In this document: in pieces, positions 48,205 through 56,044 of the stretch
Numbering within the stretch: the first letter of the stretch is position 1
Layout: the number at the start of each line of letters is the position of its first letter
Made by a program: the position numbers and the translations under genes
The notes under the pieces: model-generated
Seen by the model: only the letters and a program-made list of their open reading frames with translations
What the model was told of the DNA's origin: nothing
The model's database searches: none
Origin: an uncultured Bacteroidales bacterium
Lineage (GTDB): Bacteria > Bacteroidota > Bacteroidia > Bacteroidales > P3
Direction: 5' to 3'
Length of the DNA stretch: 64,000 bases
NCBI GenBank assembly: GCA_905234695.1
Contig: CAJOHZ010000001.1
Location: 1 to 64,000, forward strand

Positions 48205-48723
48205 ATGAAGAAATTAGCATTATTCGCATTTGCAGCCACCATACTGTTGACGGCTTGCGCACAGAACACAAACAAACAACAGAAAGGAAACAATATGAAA
48301 AAGACACTGGTAGTTTACTTCTCGGCCACCGGCAACACCAAAGCCGCTGCACAGAGGCTCGCCAAAGAGCATAACGCTGACCTCTACGAAATCACCCCCG
48401 AGGTGCCTTACACCGCTGCCGACCTCGACTGGCGCGACAAGACCTCGCGCTCAACCCTCGAGATGAAAGACAAAACTTCGCGTCCCGCCATCAACGGACA
48501 TTGCGACAATATTGCCGACTACGACACCGTATGGATTGGCTTCCCCGTGTGGTGGTACACCGCCCCCACCATCGTCAACACCTTCATCGAAGGCCACGAC
48601 CTCAGCGGCAAGGTGCTCAACGTCTTCGCCACCAGCGGCGGCAGCGACGTGAAAGATTCATACAACGACCTCAAGAAAGCCTATCCGCAATACACCTGGG
48701 GCGAAAGTCGGTTGATGAACTAA
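48205..48723 (+). CDS. Flavodoxin domain lipoprotein
   Basis: A lipoprotein signal (MKKLALFAFAATILLTAC) is followed by a flavodoxin fold: KKTLVVYFSATGNTKAAAQRLA (FMN phosphate loop with SATGNT), then YDTVWIGFPVWWYTAPTIVNTF (second loop). This is the flavodoxin_4 type seen in many gut Bacteroidota. It should bind FMN and carry electrons at the envelope. The start at 48205 is chosen; an in-frame ATG at 48193 is possible. The upstream regulator is reduced to a fragment. Confidence 0.82.
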   Translation: MKKLALFAFAATILLTACAQNTNKQQKGNNMKKTLVVYFSATGNTKAAAQRLAKEHNADLYEITPEVPYTAADLDWRDKTSRSTLEMKDKTSRPAINGHCDNIADYDTVWIGFPVWWYTAPTIVNTFIEGHDLSGKVLNVFATSGGSDVKDSYNDLKKAYPQYTWGESRLMN

Positions 48724-48771
48724 CCGAACACCGCTGATTAAATTTGAGTGAGGAATTGACGTAACCCCATC

Positions 48772-49644
48772 ATGGCTGAGCATTGGGAGATTTACGCCGA
48801 TTGGAATCCGTGGCACGGATGCACCAAGATAAGTCCCGGGTGCAAGTACTGCTATGTCTACCGACAGGACGAAATGTATGGTAGCGGACTCCCACAGCAG
48901 CGAGAGCCATCAAGCTCGCTTGAATGGCCGAGTCGCGAAGGTCGAGGACGAAGTCAAATATCTAGCAGCGAATGCCGCAAGACGGCCAACTTCAACCTGC
49001 CGGTGAAGCGCAAGCGCGACAAGTCGTGGAAAATAGCGAGCGGCAAACTGGTCTTCACCTGCTTCACCTCCGACTTTTTGTTGAAAGATGCGGACGAGTG
49101 GCGACCGGAATGCTGGCAGATGATGCGGCAGCGGAGCGACCTCTGGTTCTACTTCTTCACCAAACGCATCGACCGTTTCATGGAGTGTGTGCCGGACGAT
49201 TGGGGCGACGGCTACGAGAATGTCCTTGTGGGCTGCACCGTGGAGAACCAGGAGATGGCGGATTACCGCCTACCTATCTTCCGTTCACTCCCCATCAAGC
49301 ACAAAAGCATCATCGCCTCGCCGCTGATTTCCGCCATTGACCTCTCGCCCTATCTCGACAAGACGATAGAAGAGGTGTCGGTGGGTGGCGAGTCGGGCGT
49401 GGAGGCGCGTCCTTGCAACTACGACTGGGTGCTCTCCCTCCGCAAACAATGTATCGAGCGCGACATCCCGTTCCGCTTCCACCAGACGGGCGCCCATTTC
49501 ATCAAAGACGGAAGGCTGTACCGCGTGAAACGATGCCACCAGCTCAGTCAGGCTCACAAGGCCAATATCGACTACAAGATTGGCAAGTACCTAGTGCCCG
49601 AGACAGTGAAATTTGAATGGGCCGAGAGCGATTACCATGAATAA
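48772..49644 (+). CDS. DUF5131 (phage Gp37/Gp68) family protein with an internal palindromic insertion
   Basis: The family signature WNPWHGCTKISPGCKYCY (residues about 11-28) has a C-x6-C-x2-C pattern that may bind an FeS cluster. LVFTCFTSDFLLKDADEWRPECW and GCTVENQEMADYRLPIFRSL follow. The family comes from phage and mobile DNA and its role is unsettled. Residues about 38-63 (SGLPQQREPSSSLEWPSREG and following) do not look like the family and come from a 65-bp stretch with nested inverted repeats, apparently an in-frame insertion. Confidence 0.8.
   Translation: MAEHWEIYADWNPWHGCTKISPGCKYCYVYRQDEMYGSGLPQQREPSSSLEWPSREGRGRSQISSSECRKTANFNLPVKRKRDKSWKIASGKLVFTCFTSDFLLKDADEWRPECWQMMRQRSDLWFYFFTKRIDRFMECVPDDWGDGYENVLVGCTVENQEMADYRLPIFRSLPIKHKSIIASPLISAIDLSPYLDKTIEEVSVGGESGVEARPCNYDWVLSLRKQCIERDIPFRFHQTGAHFIKDGRLYRVKRCHQLSQAHKANIDYKIGKYLVPETVKFEWAESDYHE
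48884..48936. repeat. Palindromic insertion inside the DUF5131 gene
   Basis: Outer arms GCGGACTC (48884-48891) and GAGTCGC (48930-48936) are nearly complementary. Inner arms AGCGAG (48899-48904) and CTCGCT (48915-48920) form a perfect hairpin. The stretch keeps the reading frame. Confidence 0.5.
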
Positions 49645-49660
49645 ACCCCAGAATTCTAAC

Positions 49661-49732
49661 ATGAAAAGGAACATCCTATTTTTGCTGGCTGCTTTTATGC
49701 TGTTCGGATGCAGCCGCCAGTGGGCCTTATAG
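49661..49732 (+). pseudogene. Truncated lipoprotein gene (signal peptide only)
   Basis: ATG at 49661 starts MKRNILFLLAAFMLFGCSRQW, a complete lipoprotein signal with its lipobox (LFGC). The frame ends by TAG at 49730-49732, four residues after the cysteine. The 3' part appears lost; the sequence from about 49722 belongs to a minus-strand gene remnant. Confidence 0.65.
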
Positions 49733-49980
49733 CCTATGAAAGTTATACGCAAAAGATAGCTGCCACTGCTGATGTGGCTGATGGCGAATTGTCCTTCCAT
49801 GTCGCCCGTGGTGCCGTAGGCAAAGGAACTGTCCGCCTCGTGCAGAAGCACACAGTTGGTGAACGCCAGCACTTCGCCTTTCGTGTCGGCCACACTGCCT
49901 GTAAGCGAATATGATGTTTGTGCCATCACGGCACCGGCCATGCCCGTTACGAGCACCGCCATGATGAATCTTTTCAGCAT
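49722..49980 (-). pseudogene. Truncated CarboxypepD_reg-like outer-membrane protein (N-terminus only)
   Basis: The minus strand starts with a signal peptide (MLKRFIMAVLVTGMAGAVMAQ) and a carboxypeptidase regulatory-like domain (SLTGSVADTKGEVLAFTNC, then GQFAISHISSGSYLLRITFIGYKA). In Bacteroidota this domain usually opens a TonB-type or outer-membrane receptor of 700-1000 residues. Here it breaks off at about 49732 and runs into unrelated sequence (stop at 49591). It faces the lipoprotein remnant tail to tail, marking one deletion junction. Confidence 0.7.
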
Positions 49981-50341
49981 GTCTGATGTTGATTTATAAT
50001 GAAACCTGATGAGAATTGGGATTGCGTGAATGTGCGAATGCGTGAGTCAAGCTGCGCCTGCGATTAACGAATTGACACATTAACGAGATAACGCATTCTT
50101 CACGGTGCCCTCAATGCCTCATGAAACGTCACCGCTTCGTTATGCATGGCAGGGGCATCGCCGTCGTCCATCCAGACAACTGAGGCTGGTTTGCCGGCTA
50201 AGCCGATACCGTCCGGTCCATTATAAACAGGAAATTTCATTTGTCAAACAAATACGCCAATATAACGTCTTTGGAACGCTTTTATTGTGTGCCTCCCTAC
50301 AATAGCCAATAATAGTGATTCCCTGTGTCAAGAAAAAGACG
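49981..50341. other. Intergenic stretch without identified gene
   Basis: About 360 bases between the truncated receptor and the ZIP gene. No good open frame, tRNA or known riboswitch could be recognised; one side may hold the old promoter of the receptor. Confidence 0.5.
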
Positions 50342-50349
50342 TATTTTTG
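50342..50349 (+). promoter_or_regulatory. ZIP transporter promoter -7 box
   Basis: TATTTTTG on the plus strand, 20 bases upstream of the ATG at 50370. Confidence 0.6.
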
Positions 50350-50369
50350 CAACATAAACACATTGAGCC

Positions 50370-51128
50370 ATGTCTGCTGTAATCATCGGAATATTACTGC
50401 CTTTGGCGGGCACCGTGCTGGGGTCTGCGTGTGTCTTTTTCATGAAGAAGGAGATTCCCGACTGGCTGCAGAAGACCCTGTTGGGCTTCGCCAGCGGCGT
50501 GATGGTGGCCGCCAGCGTCTGGTCGCTGCTGATACCCAGCATCAGGATGGCGCACGAAAGTGTCATCCCTGCCGTTGTAGGCTTTCTGGCCGGCATTGTA
50601 TTCCTATTGCTGATTGACGAGCTGACGCCACACCTGCACCACGGAGCGGAGAAGGCCGAAGGGCCACGCTCGCGTCTGTCGCGTACCGCCATGCTGGCCC
50701 TCGCCGTCACCATCCACAACCTGCCCGAAGGCATGGCCGTGGGCGTGGTCTTCGCCGGCGAGTCGCAGGGGCTGACACTCAGCGCAGCCCTCGCGGTGAG
50801 CATCGGCATCGCCATCCAGAACATCCCCGAAGGGGCCATCATCTCCATGCCCATGCACGCCGAGGGAAACTCCCGCTGGAAGTCCTTCCTCATCGGCTCG
50901 CTGAGCGGCGTGGTGGAGCCCCTCGGCTCCATCGCCATCCTGCTGCTGGCCTCCACATTGGGTGTCGCCCTCCCCTACCTGCTGGCATTCGCCGCCGGCG
51001 CCATGATGTACGTCGTGGTCGAAGAGCTCATCCCCGAAACCGCCCAAGGCCGCCACACCAACCTCTCCACCATCGGCTTTGCCCTCGGTTTCGTGCTGAT
51101 GATGGCCATGGACGTGCTGCTGGGATAG
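50370..51128 (+). CDS. ZIP family metal transporter (ZupT-like)
   Basis: The 252 residues form about eight helices. The metal-binding signatures are HNLPEGMAVGVVF (helix 4) and IGIAIQNIPEGAIISMP (helix 5), with His and Glu ligands. A His-rich loop (HLHHGAEKAEG) lies between helices 3 and 4. ZIP proteins bring Zn2+, Fe2+ or Mn2+ into the cytoplasm. It has its own promoter and ends with TAG. Confidence 0.9.
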   Translation: MSAVIIGILLPLAGTVLGSACVFFMKKEIPDWLQKTLLGFASGVMVAASVWSLLIPSIRMAHESVIPAVVGFLAGIVFLLLIDELTPHLHHGAEKAEGPRSRLSRTAMLALAVTIHNLPEGMAVGVVFAGESQGLTLSAALAVSIGIAIQNIPEGAIISMPMHAEGNSRWKSFLIGSLSGVVEPLGSIAILLLASTLGVALPYLLAFAAGAMMYVVVEELIPETAQGRHTNLSTIGFALGFVLMMAMDVLLG

Positions 51129-51165
51129 CGATTTCTGTCAACCGTAAAAAAACTGTTTCTCACAA

Positions 51166-51426
51166 ATGAAACAAAAAATCATTTTAATCACAGGGGCCGC
51201 CTACGAACCCTCCGGCCTGAAGATGGCGACCATGCTCCGGAAAGTATACACCTCCAAACTGCTCTCACCCCCAAGCAGCATCGCCAAAGCCATCGTCAGG
51301 GCTGTCAATGCGTGGCGGCCAAGGACCCGCTACCGTGCAGGATTCGGAGCCTGCTCAGTCATCGCCCTCCACGCTATTATGCCCACCCGCTGGTGGGACT
51401 CCCTTGCGCGCCAGCTCAGTAGATAA
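51166..51426 (+). pseudogene. Short-chain dehydrogenase remnant with large internal deletion
   Basis: The 86-residue frame starts like an SDR (MKQKIILITGA) and soon switches to an SDR C-terminus (SIAKAIVRAVNAWRPRTRYRAG, then IMPTRWWDSLARQLSR). The middle, with the GxxxGxG glycines, the Asn-Ala-Gly motif and the catalytic YxxxK, is gone. Normal SDRs are about 250-280 residues. The two ends are joined in frame, so this is a deletion remnant, not a frameshift. Confidence 0.8.
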
Positions 51427-51482
51427 GAGTCCATATTTCTTGCTCTGGTAAAAAATATTTTCACCATTTCAAATTTTCTTTG

Positions 51483-51490
51483 TACTTTTG
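51483..51490 (+). promoter_or_regulatory. Promoter -7 box for the 260-aa lipoprotein
   Basis: TACTTTTG on the plus strand, 40 bases before the ATG at 51531. Confidence 0.55.
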
Positions 51491-51530
51491 CGATCCGAAA
51501 CCATTAATAAATCATTACAAATCATCATTT

Positions 51531-52313
51531 ATGAAACGTAACGTAATTGCAGCTTTGCTGCTGGCCGCCGCCACATTCATGGCTGTGGGTTGCACCGAGA
51601 AAGAAAACGTCCAGCCCATCACCAACACCCCAGAAACACCCGAAGCCGAAGGAGACACTGTCCGTGTGGCATACATTCAAGTGAATGCCGACTATGACAC
51701 CATTGCTCTGGAGACAAACAGTCAGATGACATGGGAGAATGGCCTGCTCATGAGGACAGTCAACACCATAACCATGAATGGTATTCCTGCGGTTTCTCTG
51801 GAAGAGAGGTTGGTCTATGAGAATGGCAACTGTACGGAGATGTACTCCACCGACGGTTTTTTCCATCACTATTTCACCTACGAGAACAACAAGTTGAAAA
51901 AGGTACTGTCTGTCGAAAACGGCGACACAACATATGTCACCGAGGTGCTTGAATGGGATGCCGACGGACATATCACCAAGGCCAAGTATCAAGGCTACAA
52001 CCTTCTCAGATATGCCTATTATACTTGGAGGAACGACGACATGACTCAGGTTATATTCGAATATGTTGAACCCGAAGTTTCCCGCGACACCGTGACTTAC
52101 GTCTACGACAATTACCCGTCGGTATACACAGGCTACCCCATGCCCTTAAACATCGAATCACTCGAATATATGACCCGAACCTCGAAACACAACGTAAAGA
52201 GCGCTTATAGAACCATGAACTACGAAAATGGTCGTCTTGTATCGGAAATCTCCAATGACGATCATACGCAACGCTACTATACCTACACCGACGGTACCGG
52301 TCGCCGCGACTGA
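51531..52313 (+). CDS. Lipoprotein with repeat-like beta segments
   Basis: The start MKRNVIAALLLAAATFMAVGC has a lipobox (AVGC). The mature part has YD/YE-containing strands such as LVYENGNCTEMYSTDGFFHHY and ENNKLKKVLSVENGD. These resemble the YD/RHS-like or DUF4595-type beta segments seen in many Bacteroidales lipoproteins. No enzyme motif is present. A strong terminator follows at 52385. The start is set at 51531 because the open frame upstream overlaps the promoter. Confidence 0.65.
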   Translation: MKRNVIAALLLAAATFMAVGCTEKENVQPITNTPETPEAEGDTVRVAYIQVNADYDTIALETNSQMTWENGLLMRTVNTITMNGIPAVSLEERLVYENGNCTEMYSTDGFFHHYFTYENNKLKKVLSVENGDTTYVTEVLEWDADGHITKAKYQGYNLLRYAYYTWRNDDMTQVIFEYVEPEVSRDTVTYVYDNYPSVYTGYPMPLNIESLEYMTRTSKHNVKSAYRTMNYENGRLVSEISNDDHTQRYYTYTDGTGRRD

Positions 52314-52384
52314 CCCCCTTCCCGGCCACAATCCGGATTTCCAAAAAGCAAAATAACAACGCCAAATACGGCATTATGAAAAGG

Positions 52385-52416
52385 GGACCCCATGAGTTAT
52401 CTGGGGTCCTTTTTTG
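52385..52416 (+). terminator. Rho-independent terminator
   Basis: Stem GGACCCCA (52385-52392) with TGGGGTCC (52402-52409), a 9-base loop and a run of seven T at 52410-52416. Confidence 0.88.
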
Positions 52417-52512
52417 TCCCCGACGGTTTATTGGGCCGCCTCCGATTGGTATTTTCTGCCATAATTCAAACTGGAGAATAATAAATAATGTGACTGAATA
52501 AGAAAAATTTAG

Positions 52513-52520
52513 TATTTTTG
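52513..52520 (+). promoter_or_regulatory. Promoter -7 box of the partner-switch/alarmone operon
   Basis: TATTTTTG on the plus strand, 90 bases upstream of the first gene. Confidence 0.55.
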
Positions 52521-52609
52521 TAAATTAATACTTCTTTACAAAGAAAAATAACTTTATTAAATAACAGCAAGTTGCACCAATCTGTAAAAATCAAACAATA
52601 ATAAATTAT

Positions 52610-53353
52610 ATGGACAAATTAACCAACCTGCCCGACCTGTTGGGCTTCCACATCGCCAATCCGCTCGGCTTGACTCCGCTGGCAATGCTGATTATCATTT
52701 CCATCGTGGTTTTCGTCATGTCTGGCTTCAACTACGAAATCCGTTACCGCGACGGTGGTCGCTTTTATCCTATGTTGTACACCCTCTTCGGGGTGTCGCT
52801 GGTAGCGGTGTTCTATTACGTGTTTCAGGCCGACCTGCCGACAATCGAAGACACCCCCTGCATCGGCTGGTTTTGCCGCTCGTCGCTGGTAGGCGGCGTG
52901 GTCTGGGCTATTGCGGGCATTATCCTGACCACTCTCGTGTCGTTTGGCCTGTTCATCGCCACCATGCAGATTGTCGCCCAGCTCTCGGTCGATGCCGGCA
53001 TGTCGCTCGAAAAGAAGCGCTGGAAGGAATGGAAATGGGGCCTGGCCATCGTCCTTTTCGGTATGGCGGTGACTGGAATATCTTTCGAAATCAACAGAAC
53101 CGTCAGTGGCTGGGCGTTGCTCGTCACTGCCCTGGCCACCGTGGCCTTCGTCATCTTCAAAATCGTGCGCGACGCCATCTACTGTGGCAAATTCCTGTGG
53201 GCCCTGCTCATCGGATTGGTATTCCTGCTGGGTACCGCCGCTTCGATGACACTCTTCCTTGAGGTGGTACACGCTTGTGTTTACCTGATAATATTCCTTG
53301 TTTTATTTCTTTCGACGGCGAAAGCCAGAAAGAAAAAACCGGCTAAAAAATAA
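52610..53353 (+). CDS. Polytopic membrane protein at the head of the signalling operon
   Basis: The 247 residues form about six or seven helices, for example MLIIISIVVFVMSGFNYEIR, a helix pair around 95-125 and one at 205-235, with a Lys-rich end (ARKKKPAKK). No family motif is seen. Its stop overlaps the ATG of the PP2C-type phosphatase (TAATG at 53351-53355), so the two are translationally coupled. It may regulate or localise the phosphatase. Confidence 0.6.
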   Translation: MDKLTNLPDLLGFHIANPLGLTPLAMLIIISIVVFVMSGFNYEIRYRDGGRFYPMLYTLFGVSLVAVFYYVFQADLPTIEDTPCIGWFCRSSLVGGVVWAIAGIILTTLVSFGLFIATMQIVAQLSVDAGMSLEKKRWKEWKWGLAIVLFGMAVTGISFEINRTVSGWALLVTALATVAFVIFKIVRDAIYCGKFLWALLIGLVFLLGTAASMTLFLEVVHACVYLIIFLVLFLSTAKARKKKPAKK

Positions 53354-55230
53354 TGAAGAAGACCAAGTCTTTCGCACGTCGTCTGAGCCGACGGGTCACA
53401 ATATTTATCGCAATACTTTTTGTTGCGCAATTGGTTGTTGTTGGATTGACATCCAACAAAATCATAGCCGATGAGGCGGCCGTATCCACGCGCCACATGC
53501 TCCACGGCACCATCAGCGAGATTGAGCTCCCGCTGGGCGAGGTCGAGATCGCCACAGGAACCATTGCGGCCCTAATATCGTCGATGCCCGATGTCAACTA
53601 TGCCAGTATGGCCATGAAACGCACGGTGGAAATCGACTCGCTCATCTGCGGCGGTTCGGTGATTTATCCCACCGCCCAGGGGCCCAAGGCCGTTATGAGC
53701 TATCAAGACTCGAACGGTATAGTCCACAGCTACCCGCTGATGGGTGGCTGGGCCGACGACTCTTGGGTGTGCCGTTGCCTCGCCTATGTCGACAAATTCC
53801 GCGGTCCATTTTGGGTCGAGCCATACCTGGCTGAAGGAAATCGCAACATGCGCGTCACCGCCTACTGCTATCCCATCTATCATGTGACGGACAGTGGTGA
53901 CAGTACGCTCTATGCCGTTGTGACGTCCGAACTGCCTGTCGACTGGATAGAGCATAAATGCGAGTCGCTGCGTCCGTACCCCAATTCGATGACCACCATC
54001 GTGTGCGGAAACACTATCATCGGACTGCACGACAGCGTGAAGATTGCACAGATCCAAACGGCTTTTGCCGAGAAAAAAGAGTTGCAGGAACTGCAAGAGG
54101 ACATGAAACGTGGGGTGGACAGTATGCGCCGTATTGGCTCCGGCACCTCTTTGGGCTATATTGTGTATGGCCCCCTGCACAACGGCTGGGTGGCCTCCAT
54201 CTTCTGCCAATACAAGGAAGTGCTCCGACGCTCTTCGCTGATGCATACCAATCTGCTTATTATTGGATTGATAGCCATCGCTTTGCTATACATCATCTGC
54301 CGACTCGTCATCCACCGCTTGACGACCCCCATCACGCAGCTCTCGGATGCAGCGTTGCGGATGGCCAAGGGCGACCTGAACACCCAGCTGCCCGAAATCA
54401 AAAGCGGCGACGAGATGATGCACCTGCACGACTCGTTCGTTTACATGCAGAACTCCATCACCGAGTATATCGACGAGTTGAAGACCACCACGGCTGCCAA
54501 CGAGCGCATGGAGTCGGAACTCTGCGTGGCCCGCAACATACAGATGGGCATGCTCCGCACCGACTTCCCCGGCAACGTGGCGGCCATGCTGGTTCCGGCC
54601 AAGGAGGTGGGCGGTGACCTTTACGACTTCGTCCAGAAGGGCAACCACCTCTACTTCACCATCGGTGACGTCTCGGGCAAGGGCGTTCCCGCCTCGCTGA
54701 TGATGGCCATCACCCGCGCCGGACTGCGTTTTGTGGCCGGCATGGGCCAAACGATGGACAAGTTGTTGGAACGCGTCAACGTCAGCGTCACCGACATCAA
54801 CTCCGACAATATGTTCGTCACCCTCTTCATGGCACGCGTCAACCTTGAAACGCGCCACATGGAGTACTGCAATGCCGGGCACAACCCCATCATTGTGGTG
54901 CCACCCGACGGCGAGCCCTATTTCCTGAAGGCCAAGCCCAACATGGCCATTGGACTCTTCGAGGACTTTGTCTATGAGGCCGAAAGTCTCGACTTGACCG
55001 CCGGCACACGCCTCGTGCTCTACACCGACGGCGTCAACGAGGCCGAACGAGCCGACAATAGCCTCTTCGGCAACGACCGTCTGCTGGCGTGGGCAAAGAG
55101 CGACCTGGTGCGCAATACCGCCACCACCGACAAGGAGGTGGTCGACAACCTGTACAATACCGTGCAGCAGTTCACCGAAGGGAACCCGCAAAACGACGAC
55201 ATCACCATCATGAGTATTTCTATTGCCTGA
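53353..55230 (+). CDS. Membrane-bound PP2C/SpoIIE-type phosphatase with HAMP domain (RsbU-like)
   Basis: The N-terminus has one transmembrane helix (about 15-34), followed by a periplasmic sensor region of about 260 residues and a second helix (about 300-318). A HAMP linker follows (about 320-375; RLTTPITQLSDAALRMAKGDL). The catalytic domain (about 390-620) has ARNIQMGML, AKEVGGDLYDFV, IGDVSGKGVPASLMMA and NDDITIMS, the acidic metal sites of PP2C. It would dephosphorylate the STAS protein encoded two genes downstream in response to an external signal. It is 26 bases from the kinase gene. Confidence 0.92.
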   Translation: MKKTKSFARRLSRRVTIFIAILFVAQLVVVGLTSNKIIADEAAVSTRHMLHGTISEIELPLGEVEIATGTIAALISSMPDVNYASMAMKRTVEIDSLICGGSVIYPTAQGPKAVMSYQDSNGIVHSYPLMGGWADDSWVCRCLAYVDKFRGPFWVEPYLAEGNRNMRVTAYCYPIYHVTDSGDSTLYAVVTSELPVDWIEHKCESLRPYPNSMTTIVCGNTIIGLHDSVKIAQIQTAFAEKKELQELQEDMKRGVDSMRRIGSGTSLGYIVYGPLHNGWVASIFCQYKEVLRRSSLMHTNLLIIGLIAIALLYIICRLVIHRLTTPITQLSDAALRMAKGDLNTQLPEIKSGDEMMHLHDSFVYMQNSITEYIDELKTTTAANERMESELCVARNIQMGMLRTDFPGNVAAMLVPAKEVGGDLYDFVQKGNHLYFTIGDVSGKGVPASLMMAITRAGLRFVAGMGQTMDKLLERVNVSVTDINSDNMFVTLFMARVNLETRHMEYCNAGHNPIIVVPPDGEPYFLKAKPNMAIGLFEDFVYEAESLDLTAGTRLVLYTDGVNEAERADNSLFGNDRLLAWAKSDLVRNTATTDKEVVDNLYNTVQQFTEGNPQNDDITIMSISIA

Positions 55231-55255
55231 ATATACAAACATTCAATTAAAATAG

Positions 55256-55660
55256 ATGAAAAAAAGATTCAACCCCATAAAGGATAAAAGCAGCGAAATC
55301 ATAGAGTTTCTTATGGCTTCGCCCGACATGCCGACCGACGAAGCCATCCGCTTCAAGATTCACCTCTCCATCGAGGAGGCTGTCGAAAACGTGGTACGCT
55401 ACGCCTATGAGGGCGGCATCGGGTGGCTCGAAGCAGGCACCTCGCTCGACAAGGACAGGCTGGTGCTCACCGTCGAGCTGCGCGACGCCGGCGTCCCCTT
55501 CAACCCGCTGGAGCGCGAAGACCCCGACATCACCCTCTCGGCCGAAGAGCGCGAGATGGGCGGGCTGGGCATCTTCCTCTGCAAGCAGATGATGGACAGC
55601 CTCGACTACCGCTACGAAGACGGCAACAACATCCTCACCATGACTAAGAAAATCAGTTGA
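55256..55660 (+). CDS. RsbW-like anti-sigma/serine kinase (HATPase_c_2)
   Basis: The 134 residues have the GHKL ATP-binding motifs: KIHLSIEEAVENVVRYAY (N-box with Glu and Asn), LRDAGVPFNP (G1), and GGLGIFLCKQMMD (G2). Such kinases phosphorylate a STAS antagonist and bind a sigma factor or another target when free. No sigma factor gene lies next to it, so the target is unknown. It is followed after 71 bases, including a hairpin, by the STAS gene. Confidence 0.9.
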   Translation: MKKRFNPIKDKSSEIIEFLMASPDMPTDEAIRFKIHLSIEEAVENVVRYAYEGGIGWLEAGTSLDKDRLVLTVELRDAGVPFNPLEREDPDITLSAEEREMGGLGIFLCKQMMDSLDYRYEDGNNILTMTKKIS

Positions 55661-55674
55661 TAATGTTTATGAAT

Positions 55675-55709
55675 TATCGGTTACGCGGAGTGAGACCCGG
55701 TAACCGATA
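55675..55709 (+). promoter_or_regulatory. Intergenic 10-bp hairpin between kinase and antagonist genes
   Basis: TATCGGTTAC (55675-55684) pairs perfectly with GTAACCGATA (55700-55709) across a 15-base loop. There is no T-run, so it is more likely an mRNA processing or stability element than a terminator. Confidence 0.55.
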
Positions 55710-55730
55710 CACAATAACCGAAGAAGAAAA

Positions 55731-56033
55731 ATGGATATTACGATAAAAAACGAAGGAGAGAAAACGTTTGTAACCCTTAACGGCCGCCTCGACACCACCA
55801 ATGCCGACCAATTCCAGGCCGATATTCAGCCCCTGATGACCTCGACTAAGCCCGACATCGACATCGACTGCACGGGCATGACCTACACCTCCTCACAAGG
55901 CCTCCGCATCTTTCTTTCGCTCCAGAAGAGCGTCCTCGCCCGTGGCGGCAAGATGGTGATGCTCAACATGAACCCACAGGTGAAGGAAGTCTTCGACATC
56001 ACCGGATTCTCCAACATCATAGCCATCCGATAG
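55731..56033 (+). CDS. STAS domain anti-sigma factor antagonist
   Basis: The 100 residues are a single STAS fold: MDITIKNEGEKTFVTLNGRLD, then IDIDCTGMTYTSSQGLRIFL. The phosphorylatable serine is in TSSQG (Ser54 or, by alignment to RsbV, Ser55). The kinase upstream would phosphorylate it and the PP2C protein would reverse this. It starts 71 bases after the kinase gene and is followed by the alarmone synthetase after 11 bases. Confidence 0.9.
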   Translation: MDITIKNEGEKTFVTLNGRLDTTNADQFQADIQPLMTSTKPDIDIDCTGMTYTSSQGLRIFLSLQKSVLARGGKMVMLNMNPQVKEVFDITGFSNIIAIR

Positions 56034-56044
56034 CCCCCGCTGCC

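Noticed and set aside
49981..50341. Riboswitch or RNA gene in the gap before the ZIP gene
   Set aside because: I looked for cobalamin and TPP box patterns on both strands and saw none that fits.
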